DNA of 40,211 nt from an uncultured Thiothrix sp. Its GTDB lineage: Bacteria; Pseudomonadota; Gammaproteobacteria; Thiotrichales; Thiotrichaceae. The position numbers and the translations under genes are program-made. The notes beneath the pieces are model-generated. The model was not told the origin of the DNA and made no database searches. It was given only the letters and a program-made list of their open reading frames with translations. Below are positions 28,107-39,113 of the stretch, piece after piece. Every line of letters begins with the position of its first letter. Position 1 is the first letter of the stretch. The stretch lies in NCBI RefSeq assembly GCF_937873765.1, contig NZ_CALMZC010000032.1, positions 1 to 40,211 on the forward strand, given 5' to 3'.

Positions 28107-29636
28107 ATGGCTGAGCTAGGGGTTTTGTTAGAAGACAATCAGGCTGCGAATGAAGTATTTATGCTGCCCTATGCATTTGCTAAACGACATGGAGTCCTTA
28201 TTGAGCAGGAAGCGGAAGGCAATATTTTATTATATCGGGATACGCTGAAGCCCACTGTACTGATGGAGGTACAGCGGAATTGCTCGCGTATTCAAGCAAT
28301 GCGGCAAGTCGATGCGGCAAGCTTTGAGCGTTTGTTAGCGGCTTGTTATGACCGTAGCCAAACGGGTGCGGCGATGATGCAGGAGTTGGGGGATGAGGCA
28401 GATTTATATGATATTGCTGAAACCATGCCTGAGCCTGAAGATTTGCTCGAAGCGGAAGATGATGCGCCAATTATTCGTCTAATCAATGCTTTACTCTCGC
28501 AAGCGGTAAAAGAAAATGCTTCAGATATTCACATCGAAGCGTTTGAGACGCGTATGCAAGTGCGAATGCGGATTGATGGGGTGCTGCGTGAAATTCTGGA
28601 GCCCCCCCGCAAATTAGCACCTTTAATCATTTCACGGATTAAGGTCATGGCGCGCTTAGATATTGCTGAGAAGCGTGTACCCCAAGATGGACGTATCTCG
28701 CTACGCTTGGCGGGGCGTGCTGTGGATGTGCGGGTTTCAACTTTACCCTCTGGGCATAGTGAGCGCATTGTCCTGCGTCTATTGGATAAGCAAGCCGGTC
28801 GTTTAAATTTATCTAATCTTGGGATGGATCCGGAGGTTCACGGACGACTTGAGAGGCTTATCCAAAAGCCACATGGCATTATTTTAGTGACAGGGCCGAC
28901 CGGTTCAGGGAAAACCACTACGCTCTATGCAGCACTCACTAACTTAAATGATGCTCGCCGCAATATTCTCACCGTAGAAGACCCGATTGAATATTATATT
29001 GATGGCATCGGCCAAACCCAAGTGAATACCAAGGTCGAAATGACGTTTGCGCGTGGTTTGCGAGCGATTTTGCGTCAAGATCCGGATGTGGTGATGGTTG
29101 GGGAGATTCGTGACCTTGAAACCGCTGAAATTGCGGTGCAAGCAAGTTTGACTGGTCACTTAGTATTCTCCACGCTGCATACCAATACAGCAGTGGGTGC
29201 AGTGCCACGTTTACAAGATATGGGGGTCGAACCCTATCTGCTCGCGTCCAGTTTATTAGGTGTAGCTTCACAACGTCTGGTGCGTACCTTATGTAATGAG
29301 TGCAAGCAAGCCACTGAAGCAACTAGTACTGAAACAGAGTTGATTCAAGCGAATTCCCATTATGATCTGCGCCATCAACGCCCACTGATTTATCATCCTG
29401 TAGGCTGTCCTGCTTGTCGTCATACCGGCTTTGTGGGGCGAACGGGTATTTATGAAGTGGTTGAAATTGATAGTAATGTTCGGCAAATGATCCATGACCG
29501 TTCCAGTGAAGTGGAGTTGGAAAAATATGTGCGTCGCCACACACCTAGTTTGCGAGATGATGGAGTACGTTTAGTCTTAGAAGGCAAAACTTCCTTAGAT
29601 GAGGTGCTACGCGTAACTCGTGAGGATGAACGTTAA
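28107..29636 (+). CDS. gspE: Type II secretion system ATPase GspE
   Basis: This 509-residue cytoplasmic ATPase powers pseudopilus assembly. Walker A GPTGSGKT (263-270), the Asp box, the Walker B-like region around VVMVGEIRD and the His box STLHTN are all present. The zinc-binding tetracysteine domain is complete, with Cys396, Cys399, Cys434 and Cys437. Its N-terminal domain binds GspL in other species; no gspL is present here. The stop overlaps the gspF start by one base (TAATG), so the two are translationally coupled. Confidence 0.96.
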   Translation: MAELGVLLEDNQAANEVFMLPYAFAKRHGVLIEQEAEGNILLYRDTLKPTVLMEVQRNCSRIQAMRQVDAASFERLLAACYDRSQTGAAMMQELGDEADLYDIAETMPEPEDLLEAEDDAPIIRLINALLSQAVKENASDIHIEAFETRMQVRMRIDGVLREILEPPRKLAPLIISRIKVMARLDIAEKRVPQDGRISLRLAGRAVDVRVSTLPSGHSERIVLRLLDKQAGRLNLSNLGMDPEVHGRLERLIQKPHGIILVTGPTGSGKTTTLYAALTNLNDARRNILTVEDPIEYYIDGIGQTQVNTKVEMTFARGLRAILRQDPDVVMVGEIRDLETAEIAVQASLTGHLVFSTLHTNTAVGAVPRLQDMGVEPYLLASSLLGVASQRLVRTLCNECKQATEATSTETELIQANSHYDLRHQRPLIYHPVGCPACRHTGFVGRTGIYEVVEIDSNVRQMIHDRSSEVELEKYVRRHTPSLRDDGVRLVLEGKTSLDEVLRVTREDER

Positions 29637-30850
29637 TGCCAGCTTTTGAGTATGTTGCGCTAAATACGGGTGGCCGAGAGGAAAAGGGTATTTTAGAAGC
29701 TGATACGGCTCGTCAAGTCCGTCAGCTTTTACGCAATAGCGCACTGACACCCCTCGAAATTAATGAAGTGGTGCAAAAGCAAAAGAAATCGGAGGGTGCA
29801 CGCTTATTTGGTGGGAGTTTAAATAAAGCTGATCTGGCTTTAATGACCCGTCAACTCGCTACTTTAGTCAGTGCGGGTTCTCCCTTAGAAGAGGCCTTAG
29901 GCACGATTTCACGTCAGTCAGAACATCGCTCAGCTCGTCGTATCTTTTCTGCCATTCGCTCACGGGTGATGGAAGGGCATACTTTAGCTTCTTCTTTAGG
30001 CCAGTTTCCTGCGGCTTTTCCCGTTCTATATCGAGCGACAGTTGGCGCCGGCGAGCAATCGGGACATTTGGCACAAGTCTTAGAGCGCTTAGCGGATTAC
30101 ACCGAAAATAGTTTGCTCAACCAACAAAAAGTATCGACAGCTTTTATTTATCCAGCTTTACTAGCTTTAGTCGCAGTCGGGATTGTCATTGCCTTATTGA
30201 AATTCGTGGTACCGAATGTGATTAGCGTGTTCGATACTTTTGATGGTGATTTGCCGACTCTGACGCAAATGCTGATTGCCAGCAGTAATTTTCTTGAGAA
30301 CCATGGGATTACCCTGTTAATTGCCATTATTGGTTTTGTTATTTTTGTCCGCTATTTATTAAAGTTCCCCTCTTGGAAACGACGCTCTCATCGCTTGATG
30401 CTTAAATTACCTTTGGTAGGGCGTTTAGTGCGTGGCATTAATACTGAGCATTTTGCACGTACGTTAAGTATTCTTGCTTCAAGTGGTGTACCGATTCTCG
30501 ATGCTTTAAAAATCGCCGGCGGTGTTATTACTAATATTCCTATGCGTGAGGCAGTCGATGAGGCCACTGTCAAAGTGCGTGAGGGCATGGCAATTAATAA
30601 GGCTTTGCAACAATCAGGTTATTTTCCCCCCATGGTGATTTATCTGATTGCCAGTGGTGAAGGCAGTGGTCAGCTTGATCAGATGCTTGAGCGGGCTGCG
30701 ATTCAACAAGAGCGTGAAACCCAATCACGTATTACTAAAATGGTGGGTTTATTAGAGCCTCTATTAATTTTAGTAATGGGTGGGGCAGTGACTGCCATTG
30801 TTTTAGCGATTATGTTGCCAATTCTAAAAATGCCACAGTTCATCCGCTAA
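29636..30850 (+). CDS. gspF: Type II secretion system inner-membrane platform protein GspF
   Basis: This 404-residue polytopic protein is the platform that GspE turns or drives during pseudopilus assembly. It has the two repeated cytoplasmic GspF domains (about 70-190 and 270-395), each with the MTRQLATLVSAG or FARTLSILASSG type start. Three membrane segments lie around 170-195, 220-240 and 375-400. Downstream the usual gspG pseudopilin gene is missing; a 150-base gap and an unrelated sugar transferase follow instead. Confidence 0.96.
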   Translation: MPAFEYVALNTGGREEKGILEADTARQVRQLLRNSALTPLEINEVVQKQKKSEGARLFGGSLNKADLALMTRQLATLVSAGSPLEEALGTISRQSEHRSARRIFSAIRSRVMEGHTLASSLGQFPAAFPVLYRATVGAGEQSGHLAQVLERLADYTENSLLNQQKVSTAFIYPALLALVAVGIVIALLKFVVPNVISVFDTFDGDLPTLTQMLIASSNFLENHGITLLIAIIGFVIFVRYLLKFPSWKRRSHRLMLKLPLVGRLVRGINTEHFARTLSILASSGVPILDALKIAGGVITNIPMREAVDEATVKVREGMAINKALQQSGYFPPMVIYLIASGEGSGQLDQMLERAAIQQERETQSRITKMVGLLEPLLILVMGGAVTAIVLAIMLPILKMPQFIR

Positions 30851-30978
30851 TCGCCCACGATTAGGAATTGCAACCTAGCGACTCTTTAAAGCCTGTTCCA
30901 TTATTTACTCGTACACAAATTAATCCCGATCCGTAGAGCTGGGCTTGCTTCCTCCAACTACAAAAACAGGGTCGGTTG

Positions 30979-30995
30979 TTTACTTTAAGAGTAAA
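30979..30995 (+). promoter_or_regulatory. Small hairpin over the ribosome-binding site of the sugar transferase
   Basis: TTTACT and AGTAAA (5-base loop) bracket and partly contain the AAGAG that would serve as ribosome-binding site for the gene starting at 31001. The stem is short and AT-rich, so its effect may be slight. Confidence 0.3.
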
Positions 30996-31000
30996 TAATC

Positions 31001-32011
31001 ATGAGCCATAGCAACCGCCGTGTAGAGTTGCATCTATCCCCATTACTAAATTTTGTGGGAGATGTTAACTTATTAGCGTTTTCGCCTGCAAAACAGCCAG
31101 CGACGCAAACTTCGTCTTTGCCTTCGCTATATATTTATGCACCAGTTACAGAGCTGCCTTATTTATATACAGTTTTAGCTAAGTTAGGTTTTGAGTGCTA
31201 TTTTAATGCTAGCAACTTGCAAGAATGGCAAGGTCTTAATGTTTGTTTCTTTAAAAAACAAGCGCTCAGTAGTCAGCAGTTACAAGCCTTGCAGCTTGCT
31301 GAAAAGCAAGGTGCACAAGTTTGCTCCTTACAGAGTTTTATTGAGCAGCATCTGCAGTGGGTAGAGGTTAGTTTACTGGATGCTGAGTACTTATTAGAAA
31401 TTGAAAAAGCCAGTAGTTTAAGCAAAAAATGGCCTGACCGATTAAGGCGCTTATTTGATGTAGCCGTAGGTAGCTTATTATTGGTTGTGCTCTTACCTTT
31501 ATTTTTACCTGTAGCTTTAGCGATTCGCTTAGAGTCTAAAGGTTCGATCTTCTTTAAGCAGTTAAGAACCGGTTTATATAATCAAGAGTTTGAGATTATT
31601 AAGTTTCGGTCGATGTATGAAGATGCTGAAAGTAATGGTGCACAATGGGCTTGTAAAAATGATAAACGTGTGACGCGGGTAGGTCAATTTATGCGTAAAA
31701 CGCGAATTGATGAGCTACCACAATTATTTAATGTTTTAAGAGGCGATATGTCTTTAATTGGTCCCCGCCCTGAGCGCGAGGTCTTTATAAAGGATTTAGA
31801 GTCAGTCGTACCTTTCTATCGCTTTCGACATTTAGTTAAACCGGGAATTACGGGTTTAGCGCAAGTCATGTATCGTTATGGCGCTTCTGCAGAAGATGCT
31901 CGCTATAAACATCGCTATGATTTGTATTATATTCGTCACCGTAGTTGGTTCTTAGATCTCAAAATCCTGTTAAAAACAGTGCGTGTTGCTTTCACCGGAG
32001 AAGGTATCTAG
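31001..32011 (+). CDS. Polyprenyl-phosphate sugar-1-phosphate transferase (exopolysaccharide initiation)
   Basis: This 336-residue protein belongs to the bacterial sugar transferase family (WcaJ/EpsB type), which loads the first sugar phosphate onto undecaprenyl phosphate for exopolysaccharide or O-antigen synthesis. The catalytic domain begins with a membrane segment (about 153-176) and includes KFRSMYEDAE (201-210), GPRPERE (about 256-262) and VKPGITGLAQV. The N-terminal 140 residues are a degenerate Rossmann-like region, shorter than the multi-membrane N-terminus of WcaJ. No other polysaccharide genes are adjacent, so the polymer it serves is unknown. Confidence 0.88.
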   Translation: MSHSNRRVELHLSPLLNFVGDVNLLAFSPAKQPATQTSSLPSLYIYAPVTELPYLYTVLAKLGFECYFNASNLQEWQGLNVCFFKKQALSSQQLQALQLAEKQGAQVCSLQSFIEQHLQWVEVSLLDAEYLLEIEKASSLSKKWPDRLRRLFDVAVGSLLLVVLLPLFLPVALAIRLESKGSIFFKQLRTGLYNQEFEIIKFRSMYEDAESNGAQWACKNDKRVTRVGQFMRKTRIDELPQLFNVLRGDMSLIGPRPEREVFIKDLESVVPFYRFRHLVKPGITGLAQVMYRYGASAEDARYKHRYDLYYIRHRSWFLDLKILLKTVRVAFTGEGI

Positions 32012-32039
32012 CTTTATAAGGTTGGTATCTTGGATAATA

Positions 32040-32066
32040 CAGCCTCTTTAGTTAATTAAGAGGCTG
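32040..32066 (+). promoter_or_regulatory. Hairpin masking the selD ribosome-binding site
   Basis: CAGCCTCTT and AAGAGGCTG form a perfect 9-bp stem with a 9-base loop. The right arm contains AAGAGG, the likely selD ribosome-binding site, and ends two bases before the ATG. It could be a translational switch or simply the end of the upstream transcript. Confidence 0.5.
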
Positions 32067-32068
32067 GT

Positions 32069-33112
32069 ATGCATCCAGTACGTCTCACTGAATACAGCCA
32101 CGGTGCCGGTTGTGGCTGCAAAATTTCTCCTGCTGTTTTAGATCTCATTTTAGAAAGCCAACTACCTACCGATGTTTATCCAGCTTTATTAGTGGGTAAT
32201 AGCTCCCGGGATGATGCGGCAGTCTATGATTTAGGTAATGGCACTGCTGTTATTAGTACCACCGATTTTTTCATGCCCATTGTAGATGATCCGTTTACCT
32301 TTGGGCGGATTGCGGCTACCAATGCCATTAGCGATATTTACGCGATGGGTGGTAAGCCTTTAATGGCGATTGCCATTTTTGCTTGGCCCATCGATAAATT
32401 AGCACCCGAAGTGGGGCAGCAAGTGATCGAAGGCGGGCGCAAAGCTTGTCAAGAGGCTGGTATTCCTTTAGCAGGCGGGCATAGTATTGATGCACCTGAG
32501 CCTATTTTTGGTTTGGCGGTGACGGGCATCGTACAAACTAAGCATCTTAAGCAAAATAGCACTGCACGTGCAGGTGATAAACTTTATCTCACCAAGCCTT
32601 TGGGAGTCGGGATTCTTACGACTGCACAGAAACGTAAAATCCTTAAGCCTGAGCATAGTCAATTGGCGATTGATACTATGTGTGCCTTGAATGATTTAGG
32701 GACAAGGCTGGGTGAGTTAGACTACGTGCATGCTTTAACCGATGTGACCGGCTTTGGTTTAGCTGGACATCTACGAGAAATCTGTGAAGGAAGTGGTTTA
32801 CAGGCAGTCTTAGCGTTTTCTCAAATCCCACTGTTGCCTGCCATTCATGAGTATTTAGACCAGGATTGCACCCCCGGTGGCACACAGCGCAATTTTGCAA
32901 GTTATGGATATGTTTTTGCGAATGAGTTGAGCCTGCGCGAGCAGCAAATTCTCTGCGATCCGCAAACTAGTGGGGGGTTATTAATTGCCGTTGACCCCAA
33001 CCACGAACTAGAGTTTTTAGCGGTGACGGAGCAAGCAGGTTTCAAACTCAATGCTATTGGTTCTTTGCAGGCTCCTATGCAAAACCAGGCAATGATTAAG
33101 GTGCTAGCATGA
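32069..33112 (+). CDS. selD: Selenide, water dikinase (selenophosphate synthase)
   Basis: SelD makes selenophosphate from selenide and ATP, the selenium donor for selenocysteine and 2-selenouridine. The 347-residue protein has the conserved [12 protein letters not shown] start with Cys15, Cys17 and Lys18, the active-site region; this is the Cys form, not the Sec form. The ATP-binding Asp residues in SRDDAAVYD and [11 protein letters not shown] follow. It overlaps mnmH by four bases (ATGA), so the pair forms a tRNA selenation operon. No selA, selB or selC is in view, so selenocysteine use cannot be inferred. Confidence 0.96.
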   Translation: MHPVRLTEYSHGAGCGCKISPAVLDLILESQLPTDVYPALLVGNSSRDDAAVYDLGNGTAVISTTDFFMPIVDDPFTFGRIAATNAISDIYAMGGKPLMAIAIFAWPIDKLAPEVGQQVIEGGRKACQEAGIPLAGGHSIDAPEPIFGLAVTGIVQTKHLKQNSTARAGDKLYLTKPLGVGILTTAQKRKILKPEHSQLAIDTMCALNDLGTRLGELDYVHALTDVTGFGLAGHLREICEGSGLQAVLAFSQIPLLPAIHEYLDQDCTPGGTQRNFASYGYVFANELSLREQQILCDPQTSGGLLIAVDPNHELEFLAVTEQAGFKLNAIGSLQAPMQNQAMIKVLA

Positions 33113-34245
33113 ACCGTCAGCAGCTTTTACCGGATACTGAGGGTTTACCCGTTATTGATGATTTAGCCTCCGTGTTGCTAAAGGCGTTGCCTTTGCTGGA
33201 TGTGCGTGCGCCGATTGAGTTTCACGAAGGGGCTTTTCCTAATACGACTAATATACCTTTAATGAATGATGCCGAACGTTCTGCTATTGGTAAACGTTAT
33301 AAGGCTGCTGGGCAGGATGAAGCGATTCTGCTGGGTTTAAATTTAGTAAGTGGCGCGCATAAAGCGGAGCGCATTGCAGCTTGGCATCAATTTGCATTAG
33401 AACATCCAGAGGGTGCTTTGTATTGCTTTCGGGGCGGTTTACGCTCACGTATTAGTCAGCAATGGTTGTATACAGAAACAGGGATTGCTTATCCAAGAAT
33501 CGCTGGTGGCTATAAAGCTTTACGCCGTTATGTCTTGGATGAATTAGTTAATTTGCCGCAACGCTATCAATCTTATGTACTAAGCGGACGTACTGGCAGT
33601 GGTAAAACACGCTTCTTAAAAGGTTTGCAACAATCCATTGATTTAGAGGGCTTAGCTCGCCATCGCGGTTCAGCTTTTGGTGCTTGGGTGCAAGCACAGC
33701 CCACTCAAATCGACTTTGAAAATACTTTAGTGGCTAAGCTTCTGCAGCAACTTGCTAAACACCACCACTCACTTGTGTTTGAAGATGAAAGTCGCAGCAT
33801 CGGCTCTTTGCATCTACCCGATAGTTTATTTTTTAGCTTACGTACTGCGCCGCTAATCCTGCTTGAAACTCGTCAAGCCGAGCGTTTGGAGCTGACTTAT
33901 CAAGAATATATTTTGGAAATGCTGCAAGCTTTCCAAGCGCACACTCAGGAGCCTGAACAAGCGTTTCAGGCATTTAGTCAGTATTTATTGACCAGTTTAG
34001 CGAAAGTGCAAAAGCGCTTGGGTGGGGTGCGCTATGCCAAAGTATTTTCTTTATTAGCTAGCGCTTTAGCCCAACAGCAAAAAACGGGTAGTGCTCACCT
34101 GCACCAAGCTTGGATCGAGTTTTTATTAAGCGATTACTATGATCCAATGTATGACTATCAAATTGCTCAAAAACAGGAACGCATAGTATTTGTGGGCGAT
34201 GCTTTGGCGGTGAAAGAGTTTTTAGCCAGCCGCTCGATTGTTTGA
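33109..34245 (+). CDS. mnmH: tRNA 2-selenouridine synthase (SelU/MnmH)
   Basis: MnmH replaces sulfur with selenium at the wobble uridine of Lys, Glu and Gln tRNAs, through a geranylated intermediate, using selenophosphate from SelD. The 378-residue protein has an N-terminal rhodanese domain with catalytic Cys106 in [11 protein letters not shown]-loop domain follows, with SGRTGSGKT (Walker A, about 159-167) and FEDESRSIG. The start overlaps the selD stop. An inverted repeat spans its 3' end and may act as terminator against convergent pgm. Confidence 0.95.
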   Translation: MNRQQLLPDTEGLPVIDDLASVLLKALPLLDVRAPIEFHEGAFPNTTNIPLMNDAERSAIGKRYKAAGQDEAILLGLNLVSGAHKAERIAAWHQFALEHPEGALYCFRGGLRSRISQQWLYTETGIAYPRIAGGYKALRRYVLDELVNLPQRYQSYVLSGRTGSGKTRFLKGLQQSIDLEGLARHRGSAFGAWVQAQPTQIDFENTLVAKLLQQLAKHHHSLVFEDESRSIGSLHLPDSLFFSLRTAPLILLETRQAERLELTYQEYILEMLQAFQAHTQEPEQAFQAFSQYLLTSLAKVQKRLGGVRYAKVFSLLASALAQQQKTGSAHLHQAWIEFLLSDYYDPMYDYQIAQKQERIVFVGDALAVKEFLASRSIV

Positions 34246-34257
34246 GTAGCTGGCTAA
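34222..34257. terminator. Inverted repeat between convergent mnmH and pgm
   Basis: TTAGCCAGC (34222-34230) and GCTGGCTAA (34249-34257) are perfect 9-bp arms, with inner pairing CTC/GAG in the loop. It starts inside the mnmH coding end and stops eight bases before the pgm stop, a usual spot for a two-way terminator. Confidence 0.5.
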
Positions 34258-34264
34258 GCTGATT

Positions 34265-36479
<2,215 letters not shown>

Positions 36480-36584
36480 CTTTTTGTAAACTTTCTGTAT
36501 AAAAATTTTAATCGTAAATCAGCTACTATCTAAAATACTGCATATATTGATATAAGTTTTGTAGAGAGGTTTTTCTTTAAATTC

Positions 36585-36613
36585 TTGATGAAATCGCTTA
36601 GGTAACTTATAAT
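36585..36613 (+). promoter_or_regulatory. iscR promoter
   Basis: TTGATG (36585-36590) and a consensus TATAAT (36608-36613) are separated by exactly 17 bases, giving a good sigma-70 promoter 50 bases ahead of the iscR start. Confidence 0.75.
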
Positions 36614-36636
36614 CCTGAGTAGATTACTAAAGAATT
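36611..36636. promoter_or_regulatory. Probable IscR autoregulatory site (type 1-like)
   Basis: CCTGAGTA (36614-36621) and TACTAAAG (36625-36632) form an imperfect palindrome (six of eight) overlapping the -10 and start region. Layout and sequence resemble the type 1 sites at which [2Fe-2S]-IscR represses its own gene in other gammaproteobacteria. Confidence 0.5.
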
Positions 36637-36663
36637 AGTACCCATTTAGTTAGGAGAAGCGAA

Positions 36664-37149
36664 ATGAGGCTTTCAACGAAAGGACGGTACGCAGTCACCG
36701 CCATGATGGATTTGGCAATTCATGATTACGAAGGACCGGTAACTTTGGCTGATATTTCCAACTGCCAAGGGATTTCTTTATCTTATCTCGAGCAGTTGTT
36801 TGCGAAATTGCGTAAATCTGGTTTAGTTGAAGGGGTGCGTGGCCCAGGTGGTGGTTATCGTTTAGGTAAACCCGCAGGCCAAATCAGCATCGCTGATATT
36901 ATTGCTGCGGTTGACGAAAACATCGATGCTACCCGTTGTAAGGGCAGTGAAGATTGCCATGGTGGTGAAAAGTGCTTAACGCATCAGCTTTGGACGGATC
37001 TCAGTAAAAGTTTATATGAGTTTTTAGATAGTTTAACTTTAGCTAGCTTTATTAACCGTCCTGAAGTGCGTGCAGTTGCGCGGCGTCAAGATACTATGGC
37101 TAGTCGTATTGCAACCATGTTCCCACCACGCGTGGCTATTGCTCTCTAA
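36664..37149 (+). CDS. iscR: Fe-S cluster regulator IscR (Rrf2 family)
   Basis: IscR is a winged-helix repressor that senses iron-sulfur status through a [2Fe-2S] cluster. The 161-residue protein has the Rrf2 N-terminus [18 protein letters not shown], a recognition helix in [18 protein letters not shown], the wing [11 protein letters not shown], and all cluster ligands: Cys92, Cys98, Cys104 and His107, the same positions as in E. coli. GGAG precedes the ATG. The gene stands alone: iscS, iscU and iscA do not follow, since a terminator and a convergent phosphatase gene come next. Confidence 0.95.
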   Translation: MRLSTKGRYAVTAMMDLAIHDYEGPVTLADISNCQGISLSYLEQLFAKLRKSGLVEGVRGPGGGYRLGKPAGQISIADIIAAVDENIDATRCKGSEDCHGGEKCLTHQLWTDLSKSLYEFLDSLTLASFINRPEVRAVARRQDTMASRIATMFPPRVAIAL

Positions 37150-37153
37150 TTTT

Positions 37154-37930
37154 TTAAGCGGGAACCTTTGTGGGTTCTCGCTTTTTATTAGAGGTGAGCA
37201 TTTTTTGGGTTTTAATACAGAATTGGTGAATCTCTAAACTAGGATGGATTTCCATTAAAGTTAGACTGCCTAGAGTTTTCTCATTCGTATAAGTAGCACC
37301 GGTATCGATATAGCAAATGTTGCTCGCTTGCAGCGGCTTTTGGATCGGTGTGTGTCCAAAGATTACCAACTCAATACCTGCAACAGGCTGTGTACGCCCC
37401 ATCATTTGTACTTGGCGAAAACGCTGCCTTGACCAGAGGGCATGCTCGCGGATTTCTTTATCTTCAAGGCCACGTACAAAGTTTTGCCAAGTGCATCCAT
37501 AAGGAATATCGGCATGTACAATGCCGATACGCCCTGAGAATGTATTGACTTCAATAGCAATGGGTAAGCGTCCGATCACACTGCGAATACGAGTGTGATA
37601 AGCAGTAGGTACTACACTCCACCATGCACCACCATTAAAACCTAACCAATTTTTAGCAACAGAAGGGCTAGATGCTGAGTCCAACAACATTTGTTCATGA
37701 TTGCCTAAAACCGAAGTAAACCAGGGATAGTTTAAAAACTCGACAACCCGCCACGATTCAGGCCCACGATCAATTAAATCCCCCACCGCAAAGACGCGAT
37801 CATATCTTGGGTTAAAGTTAATTTGTACAAGCAAGAGTTCTAACGCAGAAAAGTGACCATGTAGATCACCTACTACGAAATCGCGCCCATGATGGTTACG
37901 ACTAAAAAACTTAAATAACTGATTCTGCAT
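37154..37930 (-). CDS. PPP-family metallophosphoesterase (PrpA/PrpB-like protein phosphatase)
   Basis: This 258-residue enzyme has the full metallophosphoesterase signature of bacterial PPP phosphatases: GDLHGH (Asp22, His24), GDLIDRGPES (Asp51) and GNHE (Asn77, His78), then histidines in IVHADIP and IFGHTPI. Spacing and the WFTSVLGNHE segment resemble E. coli PrpA and PrpB, which dephosphorylate proteins. It is less like ApaH, whose substrates are dinucleoside polyphosphates. The C-terminal 30 residues are an extra basic tail. The gap 37931-38147 upstream shows no gene. Confidence 0.88.
   Translation of the reverse strand: MQNQLFKFFSRNHHGRDFVVGDLHGHFSALELLLVQINFNPRYDRVFAVGDLIDRGPESWRVVEFLNYPWFTSVLGNHEQMLLDSASSPSVAKNWLGFNGGAWWSVVPTAYHTRIRSVIGRLPIAIEVNTFSGRIGIVHADIPYGCTWQNFVRGLEDKEIREHALWSRQRFRQVQMMGRTQPVAGIELVIFGHTPIQKPLQASNICYIDTGATYTNEKTLGSLTLMEIHPSLEIHQFCIKTQKMLTSNKKREPTKVPA
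37156..37187 (+). terminator. Rho-independent terminator after iscR
   Basis: AAGCGGGAACC pairs with GGTTCTCGCTT (one G-U, about 6-base loop) and is followed by a TTTTT run. It starts seven bases after the iscR stop and lies inside the 3' coding end of the convergent gene. T runs flank both sides, so it may work in both directions. Confidence 0.8.
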
Positions 37931-38147
37931 GGCTGCTCGACACTGGCATCCAAGAATTTATCAAGGGGTTTTTAACAGCAAGTCCAATTATCAAAGTTGA
38001 TCAAAGCAACTTAAAGATTTATCAGATCAGCGCAACTAATCTTTAGAACAGCCTATCAGCTACAAATACTGCTTAAGCTGCCATTAAGCAAGTTATTTTA
38101 TTAGAGTTGCTTAGCTCGACTTAGTTGCAAGCTAAAGTGGAAGAAGT

Positions 38148-38528
38148 TTAACTTTCGTTGTGCCAAATACCCCAAGCTAAGCAGGTCCAACCCACAATGA
38201 AAGACAAACCACCGATTGGGGTGATCATGCCAAACTTGCTAATTCCTGTAAGTACATAGGCGTAAAGACTGCCTGAGAAAATCAATATGCCCCCTATAAA
38301 CCCCCAAGCAGCTCGATTATGCCAAGGGCTGGGGTTGCTTTGCCATAAGCAGCCTGCTAAGCCTAATGCCAAGGTATGATAAAAATGATATTCCACCCCC
38401 GTATGAAACCGCTGCAGCATTTTGGCATCGACTAGTTTTTCCAAACCATGCGCACCAAAAGCCCCTAAAATGACCGCTAACATTCCAAACAGCGCGGCAA
38501 ATAATAGAAAATAGTTCTTTTTCATCAA
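38148..38528 (-). CDS. DUF423 small inner-membrane protein (YgdD-like)
   Basis: This 126-residue protein has four predicted membrane segments, at about 5-24, 45-62, 72-92 and 98-120. It also shows the DUF423 markers GAFGAHGLE near the N-terminus and YHFYHTLALGL in the second helix. The family is widespread in proteobacteria and of unknown function. It is transcribed divergently from a 35-codon ORF that starts 16 bases away. Confidence 0.9.
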   Translation of the reverse strand: MMKKNYFLLFAALFGMLAVILGAFGAHGLEKLVDAKMLQRFHTGVEYHFYHTLALGLAGCLWQSNPSPWHNRAAWGFIGGILIFSGSLYAYVLTGISKFGMITPIGGLSFIVGWTCLAWGIWHNES

Positions 38529-38544
38529 GACACCCTTAAGTTTT

Positions 38545-38652
38545 ATGGATACACAGAAAAAACGCCAAATCTACCGCTTGATACTCAAACTGATGGCATG
38601 GTCTGGGTTTTTATTCTTACTAGGTTTGTTTTTGCGTGGTTGTTTCGGGTAA
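38545..38652 (+). CDS. Small single-pass membrane protein (35 residues, hypothetical)
   Basis: The frame starts at an ATG at 38545 and encodes a basic N-terminus (MDTQKKRQIYRLILK), one hydrophobic segment (about 18-31) and a short end RGCFG before TAA. A charged start followed by a single helix is typical of real bacterial small membrane proteins, but the ribosome-binding site is weak and I know no family. It is divergent from the DUF423 gene, with only 16 bases between the two starts. Confidence 0.4.
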   Translation: MDTQKKRQIYRLILKLMAWSGFLFLLGLFLRGCFG

Positions 38653-38933
38653 ATAGACATCTTTCTCTACATACTAGTTATATCATTATTTTCAAAAGCT
38701 TAAGTTAATTAGAGTATTGTGAGCGCTAACAACACGCAGCTCTGACTCTTCAGAAACACTAGTTTTTTATAGTACTAATACACTGACGCTCGGCTTGTGC
38801 CTAACCATTCATCACTAAACCAGCACATTTTGGTTTGAGTGGACTTCTATAGCTTCGCTTTTTAGTAGGTCTAACACTAGAATAAATAATAAGTGATATG
38901 AGTCTTGAACCTAATCATTAGGAGCTAACCAGC

Positions 38934-39113
38934 ATGAGTAATGTTCCTTTAGCCGAAGTTTTAGCTGCATTATGTGAAGAGTTAAACAAAGCTGAACTGA
39001 GTAAAGATCCTAAAAAGCCGATGGTTATTGATGGTACAGAAGTTGAGATCACGATAGTGGTGACTAAAGCGGAACAAACAACCTTGCCCGTCCATTTCCT
39101 AAACGAGCTCTAG
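38934..39113 (+). CDS. Truncated trypco2-like protein (59 residues)
   Basis: AGGAG lies nine bases before this ATG, a strong ribosome-binding site. The product begins SNVPLAEVLAALCEELNKAEL and continues to VIDGTEVEITIVVTK. This lines up with the first 45 or so residues of the trypco2 protein encoded at 8272-8607 (helix, linker, then the charged EVEI/EVEL strand and a shared TK). It then departs and stops after 59 residues, about half the family length. No protease gene follows. It looks like a relic of a second system of the same kind. Confidence 0.55.
   Translation: MSNVPLAEVLAALCEELNKAELSKDPKKPMVIDGTEVEITIVVTKAEQTTLPVHFLNEL

Noticed and set aside
37154..37930. ApaH (diadenosine tetraphosphatase)
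   Set aside because: Metal motifs are shared, but the WFTSVLGNHE segment and length fit PrpA/PrpB-type phosphatases better.
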